A DNA stretch of 64,000 nt from Physella acuta (Eukaryota > Mollusca > Gastropoda > Physidae). Location of the stretch: the NCBI RefSeq assembly GCF_028476545.1, contig NW_026731875.1:24515-88514 (forward strand), read 5' to 3'. Shown here in pieces: positions 1 through 35,314 of the stretch; position 1 is the first letter of the stretch; each line of letters begins with the position of its first letter. The position numbers and the translations under genes were made by a program. The notes under the pieces are model-generated. The model was not told the origin of the DNA, did no database searches, and worked only from the letters and a program-made list of their open reading frames with translations.

Positions 1-860
1 AAAGCTTTTTTTAATGTTTTAACAAAAGAAAACTAAAAAAACAAGGGTTAAATTAAAAATAAACGCATATTAGCCAAAATACGGCATCGTTTAGACTTTT
101 TTTTTGACGATGTCGACATCGCAGTTAGGGTCAGGGCTTAGGTCAGTGTTATGTTTTGGGTCAGTGTTATAATACTAGCAAACAGTATAATTGAATGTAC
201 ACTGTGTGTACAGTATTATGAAATACATACGGCTTTTTTTAAAAGCGTGAGTAGCGATGGGTCAGTGTTAGGAATATGGAGGGTCAAGAAAAACATAAAG
301 GCTAGGCCAAATATACTGGCGATAAAAAGTATTGATAATGCCAAAAAAAAAGGGTATTAGAGTCTATATATTTAAAAAATCTAAAGGTTTATGTGAAAAT
401 AACGTTGCTTATTATAAAGAATAGTGCACATATGCAACAGCTATGTTGACAGTTTTATCATATTTATATGGGGTTTCTGGTGTTTATATCAAACTGCGTA
501 GCTTGGTAGGGGTGGGGGGAGGTTCCTAAAATGTTTTATGATATTGTGGTGCTGGTCTATTTAACAATTAAGCCTATATGGAGGGAGCGGTCGCTTAAAC
601 TATCCAAATTATTTGTGTCCTGTGATGTGAGTCCAAATCCCTATTATTACATCTTTACATGCTAAGTACTACATATTGATGCAGCAAAGTTATTAGTTTC
701 TTCCTTCAAATGTTTAACCATTTCTTAAAGAGTTGGAGATAGATCTGTCTAGTTGATATTTTTGACATATTGTGTACCATTAGAATCGATTTTAAAACCA
801 TAAAACAGATAGAATGGTCTTCTAAATAACCTATCAAATTAAAATTATGATTTCTATTTT
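1..860. other. AT-rich DNA without recognised gene
   Basis: I see no credible exon, RNA gene or transposon end here. A loose repetition of gggtcagtgtta occurs around 130-280. Short open frames are isolated, lack splice context and resemble no family I know. Confidence 0.5.
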
Positions 861-879
861 TAGTTTAATTTAATAGGCA

Positions 880-2310
880 CTACTAGATCTAGAACTAGCA
901 TTGCATTAATTAAACTACTAGTGGGGAATCTACAATTTATGAATTACCAAACAACACTATAAATTTAAACTAGTGAGTAGATCTCATTAGATATATAGAT
1001 CTAGTCTAGATTCTAAGCCTACTAGAATCCAATTATTAATATATAAATTAGCTAGATCTAGAATCTAGATCTCTGATCTAATAATAATATAAAGCTACTA
1101 TAGACTAGCTAAATCTAGGCTCTTCTTGTAGGGCCTAGGCGACTAGATTACTAGAACTAGTCTAGATCTAGATCTGAGAAGTAAGTAGAACTAGAATCTA
1201 GATCTAGAGTCTAGATCCATTTTCTATACTGTAATTAACCATTTATAGGCTATGTAAATTATCTAGAATAGTATAGAATGGAAGTCTATATATTATATAT
1301 TACATAGATCTAGTAATAATTTATGATACTTAACTTAAGCCTATTTACTAACATAGATCTAGATCTCAGTTACTAGATTCTAGATCTAGAGTCTAGATCT
1401 AGATCTAGTAGCAGTAGGCTAGTTAGATCTAGATCTATAGTGTAGAGTAGACTGTCTAGACTCTAGAGGGGTCTAGATTTTCTAGATCTAGATCCTAGAT
1501 TGACCTAGATAGATCTAATCTAGATCTAGTTAATCTAGATTCTAGATCTAGGCCTAGATCTAGTTCTAGTAAGCTAGACTAGAGAATCTAGATTAGAATA
1601 AGATTCTAGGGTCTAGATCTAGTTTAGATTGATATCTATCTAGATTCTAGATCTAGAATCTAGTAGTATCTATGATCTAGATCTAGATTTATGGAGATCA
1701 AGATGTACTGCTAGTCTAGCTAGCTAGACTAAGCTAGAGGTTTAAAGTCCTGACTCTACATATCTCTAGATCTAGAAATCTAGACGTCTAAGTCTAGATC
1801 TTAGATCTAGAAATCTAGATCTAGGAATCTAGATCTAGATTCTAGATCTAGATCTAGACTCTAGATCTAGATATCTAGAGAGATCTAGATCTAGAAATCT
1901 ATGATGATGATGATGATAAAAAGTCAGAGAAATGAGAAAGTAATTATACTAGATCTATACTTTTTCTAGAATCTACATCTCGATTTAGATAGATCTAGAA
2001 TATCTAGTCTAGATTCTAGACTACATCTAGATTCTAGATCTAGATCTAGATTCTAGATCTAGTCTAGTCTAGATTAGATCTAAAATTTCTAGAGAGAGAT
2101 CTTGCTTATCATCTTGTGCAAAAGACGGCAAAAGTAAAAACTTTAAAAACAATAAACTGGCAGAATAAATAAAAATAATTCTTTGGGTTATTTCTAATAG
2201 ATCTCTAGACTTCTAGATCTAGATCTAGATCTATGTGTTACCAAGTTATGGAAATCTAGATTTAGATAGATATACACTAGTCTAGATCTAATCTAGACTT
2301 TCTTAGTTTC
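880..2310. repeat. CTAGAT self-complementary satellite-like tract
   Basis: About 1.4 kb dominated by degenerate runs of the hexamer CTAGAT (rotations AGATCT and TCTAGA). The unit is its own reverse complement when tandemly repeated, so any run can fold into hairpins, much like (AT)n. Short patches of the same motif recur near 5866, 15590-15660 and 16440, so it is dispersed. I associate CTAGAT-rich tracts with pulmonate snail genomes from memory; that link is inference. Confidence 0.8.
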
Positions 2311-4071
2311 TATCTCGACTCTACTCTGGAAGACTATTCTAGTTTTATGAAAATAATTAAAATTGTTTTCTTCGAAAGTTTTCGGAGAAAGTCATCGAAT
2401 ACAAAAAAGAAGTTTAACTGTGCAGTATTTCAAACGGATAATTTACGCTAAATATTTACGAATAGATAAAAATATATTCTTAAATTACAAACAAATATCC
2501 ATATTAAATAAAACAAACCTAAATCAACCTTGTTCCCTGATCTTACGAAAAAAGCGATGCTTTGAACGTTCAACACTACTTCAACGGTGCATAGTTACGT
2601 TTTCGATATTGCTGTACTGGAAAATCGATTATTTCAAATTATGACTAGATTATAAGTACAAGACTACTTTAAAACTGTTATAATTTACACTTTATCAACC
2701 CTTCAGTATTTTAATATTATTCAGGTCTGCTGCATATGTATGAAGCTTTAATAGTTGTAGTTGAAGAGATGTTTTATCTTATATTATTAATTATAAATTA
2801 GAAGAAAAAAAGTCAGTTTAGATGAATACACCTCTTTATATAAAGTGTCTTTTAACAACTAAAGGTTAAAATAACTCAAACACACTTAAAGTAAAGTCAT
2901 GTATGTAATAATATATTATTTTAGTCCGATCACTTTTATAAAATGTTTACTGATGGTTAAATCTTATCAAAGTAATATTTTTTTTTATCAATCTTAGACA
3001 GATTATAATCAACCAAGAATATATAGTAGTCGATATCTGTCGATATCGAACATTATTGCCAGTTTAGCAGTTTTACTAAATATTTTTAACTAAGAAATTA
3101 TATTTAATGGAATCAAATTTTCATACCAGTTTTTAATCAGATACAAAGGGATAGTGTATTTTAAATTTTATAAAGTATATAGGAAACTTGGTCTTTTCTT
3201 ATATTTTAAAAGAAAGAGACTAGAAAATAATATCGGCCGATTCCCGTACCTTAGCGACATTGATAAAAAAACGATGGCAACAGCTCTGATCGCATGCACC
3301 ATTTTTACAAAATCATTTTCGCATTATACATGATCTGCAGATTGGAATTAATTTATATTTGGTTGTTTGTTTGATAGGCCTACACGTTGTTGTTTCTTTT
3401 AAAATTAGAAATAAAATAATTATTTTAAGGAATACTTGTGCTCAGACTAGATTAACTATTTCTACTTAATAACCAGTACTAACCTAAACAATTAACAGAA
3501 AATTAAAATATAGATTATAGATGTAGTAAAAAATATAACGAGCTAGATTTAAGATATTCAACAAAGATCTACTAAGGTTTATCTTTGTTCCTTATGTCGA
3601 AGGGATTGAAAACACAATGCAAAAAACAAAACAAAATACACTCGACAAGGGGATTGGATACTATTTCAAAAATGTTAAATATTCCTTTAACAAGGTCAAA
3701 AGTGAAATTTTGACCTCACTACCTACAACCAACGAAAACATTATTATTCTGCTTAAACCTTCGTTGATAACTTGATTGGACTTTATATTCACACAACACG
3801 ATCGTTAAGCTGCGCTTGAAGATACGCGTTTCATCCAGACGACATTTTAGCTGAGAGCTAATGAGTACGCAGTGCCAACAATTTAATTATCTAACCTATG
3901 TATAGGCCTGCTTTATGAAAAAAACATGGCAAGTTAATGGCCTGAACTTCTGTATGTGATTATTATTAGATAAGCCTCAGATATAGCCTAGGTTACGTGT
4001 ACTTCTGTAGAATGTGAGGTATACGATGTTTTAACATAAACGAAATTGACTAGAAACGTGGTGGATGTAAG
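2311..4071. other. AT-rich intergenic DNA, nothing recognised
   Basis: Very AT-rich single-copy-looking sequence. I found no exon with good splice sites and no transposon termini. Confidence 0.5.
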
Positions 4072-4367
4072 CAGGGGCGTAGCGAGGGGGATGCGGACTG
4101 CACCGGGTGACACCATTTAGGGGGGTGACACCAAGGCAAAAAATAGCAATATATATAGAGAAAAATGATAATTCCACTTAAATAAGTGATTAATTCGAGT
4201 GTTAAATAGTCTTTTAAGAGGTGCAAATCGAAAGTTTGAGGGGGGGGGGGGGGTGCAAATTGAAAATTGAAAGTTTGTCCCCGAGAAGGGTCGTTACGCC
4301 TCTGGGGGGGGGGGGGTGACACCATTAAGTGCCGCATTGGGTGACACCCGACCCCGCTACGCCACTG
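4072..4367. mobile_element. hAT-like MITE with 8-bp target duplication
   Basis: The element begins CAGGGGCGTAGCGAGG and ends CGCTACGCCACTG, an imperfect terminal inverted repeat. It is flanked by the perfect 8-bp direct repeat gatgtaag (4064-4071 and 4368-4375), the target-site size of hAT transposons. The interior carries G-runs and the phrase gtgcaaat...gaaagtttg seen in several related copies in this window. No transposase frame is present, so it is non-autonomous. Confidence 0.8.
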
Positions 4368-4375
4368 GATGTAAG

Positions 4376-5776
4376 TTAGAGTTTAAATGATTTGGGAACT
4401 TCATTTTATACGTCTAGTTCTTGTGTTTCAAAAGTGTAAAAAAAAGGTAAAAAGAAAAAAACATCCTTAAAGCGTGCTTTGGATAGGATTTCACGTATAG
4501 GCCTAAAGATAAAAGACCACAATTTCATCCCCCACCCCATCTTTCTCCCTATTCCCACACACGTTGAAGAGTGAAACAAATTAAAATCTCATTCTTTGAA
4601 TTATTTTTATCACAGCAATTACAATGGTAAAGTCTTAATTATAAAGTAGAGGCATTTCCTGTGTTTCACCCCACCCCTGCCCCCCTTCAGGTACATTATC
4701 TATCCTTCCCACCCCCAACTACCCCCACCCACAACCGCCACCTATTTCCACTCTCACGTGCGCTATTTCTGCTTGTATTCATCAAGTTAAGCTTTTCTCT
4801 GAAAGAAAAAAAAAAGCAAGTTTAAAATAATACAACTGAACGAATCTTAATAAGCAATCTGGATCAGTTGTGTTTATCTCATCTCGTTTTCTCAACGGTG
4901 AGCAGAGAACGCATGGGTAGAAGTGGGTTAATGGGCGGATAAAGCGAAGCTGGTTTCCCCGCTTATTTCAAATACTACCTGCATCTCCTCACTGGCAGTC
5001 GAGGCTAGGGCTAGTCGTGTCAGGGTGATGCTAGTAGTAGATCCTTGTTTATATTTATCTGTGTGACGTAGGCTACGTGGTCATTGGTCGTTATTTACAA
5101 CCCTATTTACATCGTTCTGTGCTGCACTTATTATAGTTTATATACAGCGTATACTATATTTATCGCATTGCTGTACCATATTCATATGCCATTTTAGCAC
5201 AATGTACAAAAGTATTTTGCTGCATATATTGTAATTATAGACATAGTTCGTAGCTGCTCGTTATTGATAGTGCACTTGTCGCACTGTTTATAGACAGTGG
5301 CAGAAGTTCACATTGCACTTGCGTAGCAGACGGCATTGAGATCTGCTCTGTGAGTGCATTCTCGTGTAGAGCAGGGTCGTGCTTGTGTTGAGGTAAGATA
5401 GCTTTTCATCTAGTGAATGTGATTTCTCAATGGAAGTGACAAGTTGATACGGGAAATAGACTCAGTCTTGGAATTTAAGATACTTATAAACATACACTGA
5501 TACACAGTCGGGATGAGAATTTAGGATATTTTCATTCAACCGGAGAATTTAGGATAACGGCTCGTTAAAAAGGATTTGTGAAGAAACATAAATTATCTAT
5601 ATGCGGATAAAGGATAGGGACTAAGTCAAGAAGATATAAGGATATACAGTCAAGTAAAGGATTTTGGATAGGGACCAAAGCAAGAGGTTGTGAATGTAAG
5701 GTATATACTCAGTCAGAAGAATAATTTAAGATTTAGACGGTGCATAAGATTTTTTTTCTTAAAATCCTGGCGCCAG
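4376..5776. other. Upstream region of the calmodulin-like gene (promoter candidate)
   Basis: This stretch is less AT-rich than its surroundings and repeat-poor between about 4860 and 5500. A donor-like gag|gtaaga at about 5391 could end a non-coding first exon. Promoter function is inferred only from its position upstream of the ATG exon; no core promoter element is convincing. Confidence 0.3.
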
Positions 5777-5919
5777 AAACTCACATCAAAAGAAAACATG
5801 AAAGAAAAAGTGCCATACCCACTCTAATTGGACACAGACATTTAGCACCACAAATTTTTGAGTACTAGATCTAGTCTACATCCAATAGTTTACTGAACAC
5901 AGCTGTTCAACATACTACC
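5777..5919 (+). other. Possible 5' UTR part of the ATG exon
   Basis: A pyrimidine-rich tract followed by ggcgccag at 5769-5776 could be a 3' splice site. The exon would then run through the 5' UTR to ATG|gtaagt at 5920. This is inference from splice consensus only; the transcript could equally start inside this segment. Confidence 0.35.
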
Positions 5920-30699
<24,780 letters not shown>

Positions 30700-30705
30700 A
30701 ATAAA
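30700..30705 (+). terminator. Candidate polyadenylation signal AATAAA
   Basis: AATAAA followed by a T/G-rich stretch (tgttttgaaactg...tcttcgtgtgggtgtt), 480 bp after the calmodulin-like stop codon. It is the first well-placed canonical signal. Confidence 0.5.
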
Positions 30706-31194
30706 TGTTTTGAAACTGAATTCTTCGTGTGGGTGTTAGCAAGGATATCTTTTATTTAGAGTCTAGCAAAAAATGCTTGAATCACTCACCCTGAGAAAAG
30801 TATCCCATAACATGGGAAACAGCTAAATGTTTGGCAGGTAAGCTGATCTGCTGTTAGTTACACTGTAAAATTGTAAACAAAATAGAGTTGAAGGAAGCCA
30901 GCTCTGGTGAACTGGGTGTTGCTGGGTGTGGAGGAGGGGCGGACAGTGTGGTGTTAGTACCGGTTATTTCATGTTAAGGTCGTAGAGAGGCAGTTCATAG
31001 ATAAGTTATGTCCATGGCTAGGGAGGCAGGTCAAAGACAATGAAATCCTACATGTTTTACATTTTGCCATCCCAGCTGTATCACCATTTAAATCCATCAT
31101 GAAGTCATATTTCACAATTGGATAAGCCGTTTATAGCAATTCACCTTCTCATCCAAACCACAATCTCACTCTTTAGTACTACCATCCCATCTGA

Positions 31195-31460
31195 ACCACC
31201 ATGTCACCATCTGCACCACCATGTCACCATCTGCACCACCCCCTCTCCATCTGCACCACCATCTCTCCATCTGCACCACCATTTCTCCATCTGTATGCCA
31301 ATCTCACCATCTCCCCATCTGCACCACCATCTCACCATCTGCACCACCATCTCACCATCTGTATGACAATCTCTCCATCTGCACCACCATCTCTCCATCT
31401 GCACCATCATCTCTCCATCTGCACCATCTGTATGACAATCTCACCATCTGCACCACAACT
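31195..31460. repeat. About 19-20-bp minisatellite
   Basis: Around 13 copies of a unit like catctgcaccaccatctctc, with gtatgacaatct variants. The His/Pro/Ser open frames through it are repeat artefacts. Confidence 0.88.
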
Positions 31461-31469
31461 TTACCATTA

Positions 31470-33379
31470 CCGTACCAGTATAAAAACTTGATGCTAGCAA
31501 ACGACCTCAACAAAAAATCAGCGTTTCAAATTTTTAGCAGTTTTTACCTAATGATACTGTAGAAGAGAAGAAGCAGACGATAATTTTTTTTTATAAAACA
31601 GGCTGGTATTAAATGCCAACCTGGGCACCTGGAGAGATTAACTCAGGATAACTAGTGCCAGACCAGCAGACCAGTGTTATGCATTGACAATGGTTGCAGA
31701 TTGGTGAGGTCTTTTCATTGGGTGTAGTCGGTGGATGCTCTACTACAATGGCTACCTAATCTGGAGGCTACATCATGCCATGAGATACCTACTACAATGG
31801 CTACTCCATCTAGTCCCTATCTGACGTCACACTATGGGCTACATTATTAACTGCTACAATTTCCACCCAATCTAGTGGCTATCTCACAGCATGAGTTAAC
31901 AAAAGCAATGGATATTCAATCTGCTTGACCTCACACCAATCATGCCAGTGGCTACCACTCACCAATAGTTACCTACTATAAAGGCTATTCAATCCAGTGG
32001 CTACTGCATGTCATTGATTCACTGGCTAATTGACACAATTTGATAAAGTTATTTTGGAAATAATGAAACAAAAATAAAACAAAACATCTATATAAAAATA
32101 AATCATGAACACATTTTACAATAAATACTTTTTATTGATTGGCACTGTCATAATTAAAGTTTTAAATTATCAACCATCTATTTTTGGCTAGATGTAATTC
32201 AACTTTTTAAAAAAAAAGATCTGAATAAGAAAATGAAATCATCTAGTTTTATTTACCAAAATGGTATAGAAACATTATTCAAAAATATATGATCAGGGAT
32301 GTGCATAATGTTTACATGGGGGAGGGGTGTTGTTACACATTTTAAACATTCACAAATATCACACAACAAAAAATAAAATTTAAAAAAATATATTAAAAAA
32401 ATGAAATAATCACAGAACAGCAATGTATAGCCATAAAGAAATATATAAGTGAATAAATTATAAGAAGAATATTCATACAAATAATATTGAGAAGAGATTA
32501 ACAGGGTATTCAGTTCCATGATTTTAAAAAAATAATTTTAAAACAAAAGGAAATGTAAAAAGGCAATTCAAACGAATTCTGAGATTTAGCATCGTAAAAT
32601 AGTTTAAAACATATTTCTTTTATGCACCATGGCCACGCTTCTGTTTAAAGAGCAAGTAGCAGGACTAATGTAACAACATAAGAATGTCCTACTGAAATAG
32701 TATTATACAGATACATAAACAAATGTCAAACCTTGACTTTAACAAAACAGTTACTAAAGCTCATTACAATAAGATATGTTTAGTCTTAGTTAAGCACTAA
32801 TACCATTATCACAATAAGAAAGAACAGTTAAGATATGTATTCTTAAAACATTTGAGATAAAGAAAATTAAAATTGCATTAAATCTAACCAAACTTTTTAA
32901 ATGTATATACTGAGTATATAGATAGGTCTAACAATCTTTTATAAAGAATTTACTCAATAATATAACAATAGAAAACTATCATCACACTTAAAGTAATTTT
33001 TCAAGTAAACAATGGAGATAATGTAAAGGCAAGTTAAATTTCCACATTTTTGTTAAAGTTAAAGTTTTTTTTTTTTATAAGATTTTAAATCTTGTATTTT
33101 TATAAAAAATTTCATTTGGAAAAAAAACCTAAGGTCAAAACATGAAATGTTTGACAATACTGCTTTGTTTGAAAACATTTTCGTGGGGCTGCATAATCAG
33201 TGAAGCATAATAATTAATTTAAGCAATATTAAATTCATTAACTCATAGATTAAGTTAATTTATCCTTGATTTCAGAAATGTGAGATGAAAATGTAGACAA
33301 GTTGAACACATCTAATAAATAAACTAATGCTTCCTAGTGGAACTCACTTAACTAAGCAGCACAAAGCATACAAGAACTT
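31470..33379. other. Intergenic DNA and 3' flank of the HAD-CHDH gene
   Basis: At 31690-32000 there is a loose repetition of cta(c/t)tacaatggctacc. The rest is AT-rich. On the minus strand, AATAAA appears at 32248-32253 and 32131-32136 (TTTATT on plus); either could end the HAD-CHDH transcript, giving a 3' UTR of 1.1-1.25 kb. I cannot choose between them. Confidence 0.4.
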
Positions 33380-35314
33380 TTACCTCTGTTTACTGGGGTC
33401 TTTAGGCTGCCACACAGGTGCACTAGACTTGGGGAGAGGATCTCTGCCTCGGATTATATCTGCCGCCTTCTCCGCTATCATGATGGTTGGTGCATTGAGG
33501 TTGCCAGTGACGACTGAAGGCATGACAGAGGCATCGACGACACGCAGACCTTCTAAGCCGATGACACGACAGCTGGAGTCCACAACCGCCATGGGGTCAG
33601 TCACAGCTCCCATCTTGCATGTGCAGGAGGGGTGATAGGCGGTGTCGCCCATTTTTCTAAGAAAAGCTTCAATGTCTTTGTCACTGGTGACGTCAGGGCC
33701 AGGCTGGAGTTCTCTCCCACGAAACTCATCAAAAGCTTTCTGGGCAAAGATTTCACGGGTCAGCTTGATGCTTTCTGCAAACTCTTCAACATCTTCAGGC
33801 GTGGAGAGATAATTAAAAATGATTTTTGGGTGGTCTTTTGGATTCTTAGACCTGATGGTGACACTACCGCGAGAGGTGGGTCTCTCAGGTCCCACATGGA
33901 CTTGGTACGCATGGCACGGTCCAATTTTTCTACCGTGGTCAACAACAGTTGAAGGCAAAAAGTGATACTGAATATTTGGGTGTTGGAGTCCTCCTCTGCT
34001 ACGTATGAAAGCTCCAGATTCTAGATGAGCGGTTGCTCCGTATCCTGTTTGGTGGAGGAACCACTCCACGCCGATGCGAATCATGTTGTGTGGGTACTTC
34101 CACTGTGCGGAGTACAAGGTGACCGGCTTGGTGCAGGCTTGCTGGACGTAGGTTTCCAGGTGGTCCTGCAGGTTCTGGCCAACACCTGGCAAGTGCTGGA
34201 CAACTGGGATGTCCAGGGATTTAAGAAGATCGCCGTCCCCGACCCCGGATAAACTCAACAGCTGGGGAGAGTTGAATGCCCCACCGCACAGAATAACCTC
34301 CTTCTCTGCCTCAATAGTTTCCAGCATTCCTGCCTGATCAATCTCTACTCCGATAGCTCGCTGCCCAGAAAACAGAACTCTTGTCGTTATTGTTTTAGTC
34401 AACGTGTCCAAGTTCTTCCTGACAGTAGCAGGCAGCAAGTAGGCGGTGGCAGCGCTCCACCTTCTGCCACTGAATATTGTCATATCCATCCACCCAAACC
34501 CCTCCTGTTGGTACCCGTTCATATCATCTGTGAATGGATACCCAGCCTGCTGCCCTGCTTCTATAAATGCCTGATGAAGCGGGTGATTCGTCTTACCACG
34601 AGTCACCTTTAAAGGTCCGGAATCACCTCGATATTCGTTACCACCCAGCTCGTGGTCTTGTGCTTTACGAAAGTAAGGCAGGCAGTCAGCGTAGGCCCAG
34701 CCGTCAGCACCTTCTTTCTCCCATCTGTCGTAATCAAATGCATGACCTCGAATGTAAACCATAGCGTTGAGTGAGGAACTCCCTCCCCACACCCTACCTC
34801 TAGGCTGGTACATCACCCGGTTGTTCATATGCGGTTCCGGTTCCGTATGATAAAACCAGTTATACTGGTCATCACATAAGTTGTACATGAGCGCAGCTGG
34901 CATGTGAATTTTCCACGAGTTGTCCCTAGGACCGGCTTCTATGAGCAGGACGGTTGATTTCCCATCCTCAGTGAGGCGGTTAGCTAGAACGCAACCGGCT
35001 GAGCCGGCACCAACAATGATGTAGTCATACTTGGGTCGTGTTAAGCCTTGGATTAGTGAAGGTGGGCTTTGTATAGTGTTTGGTTGATTTCTTCGTCTAG
35101 CAGGGGAAAGTGTGGAGTAATGCCGAGTTTGGTGGCATGGGGAGTGAGGTGGTGAGGTGTGGGGTGCTGAGGTGTGGGGAGGTGACGTCTGGGATGCGTC
35201 CTTGTGGCAGCTCATGTGGTACAGTATCTCACTGACACTGGGCACTATATGGTCAGCTTGCACCAGGTCCGTGTGTGTCCCAACGCCAGTTAACACACCA
35301 ATGGTCAGGCCGAC
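33380..35314 (-). CDS. CHDH: HAD-CHDH gene, exon 9 (HAD2 end, linker, whole choline dehydrogenase)
   Basis: Acceptor tatctttccag; 1935 nt, in frame from [12 protein letters not shown] (HAD2 C-terminus) through the linker and the entire GMC domain to TGA. The linker contains [16 protein letters not shown] and then [17 protein letters not shown], which looks like a former mitochondrial presequence with an RxY|S cleavage site. An in-frame ATG at residue 588 could start a stand-alone enzyme. The CHDH region has no intron, which is unusual beside eight introns upstream. Confidence 0.94.
   Translation of the reverse strand, partial: VGLTIGVLTGVGTHTDLVQADHIVPSVSEILYHMSCHKDASQTSPPHTSAPHTSPPHSPCHQTRHYSTLSPARRRNQPNTIQSPPSLIQGLTRPKYDYIIVGAGSAGCVLANRLTEDGKSTVLLIEAGPRDNSWKIHMPAALMYNLCDDQYNWFYHTEPEPHMNNRVMYQPRGRVWGGSSSLNAMVYIRGHAFDYDRWEKEGADGWAYADCLPYFRKAQDHELGGNEYRGDSGPLKVTRGKTNHPLHQAFIEAGQQAGYPFTDDMNGYQQEGFGWMDMTIFSGRRWSAATAYLLPATVRKNLDTLTKTITTRVLFSGQRAIGVEIDQAGMLETIEAEKEVILCGGAFNSPQLLSLSGVGDGDLLKSLDIPVVQHLPGVGQNLQDHLETYVQQACTKPVTLYSAQWKYPHNMIRIGVEWFLHQTGYGATAHLESGAFIRSRGGLQHPNIQYHFLPSTVVDHGRKIGPCHAYQVHVGPERPTSRGSVTIRSKNPKDHPKIIFNYLSTPEDVEEFAESIKLTREIFAQKAFDEFRGRELQPGPDVTSDKDIEAFLRKMGDTAYHPSCTCKMGAVTDPMAVVDSSCRVIGLEGLRVVDASVMPSVVTGNLNAPTIMIAEKAADIIRGRDPLPKSSAPVWQPKDPSKQR

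Noticed and set aside
31118-31562. His/Pro/Ser-rich protein
   Set aside because: Product of the 19-20-bp minisatellite; open in all three forward frames.
33327-34764. Plus-strand open frames opposite the choline dehydrogenase exon
   Set aside because: Shadows of the minus-strand coding exon, with no family resemblance or splice sites.
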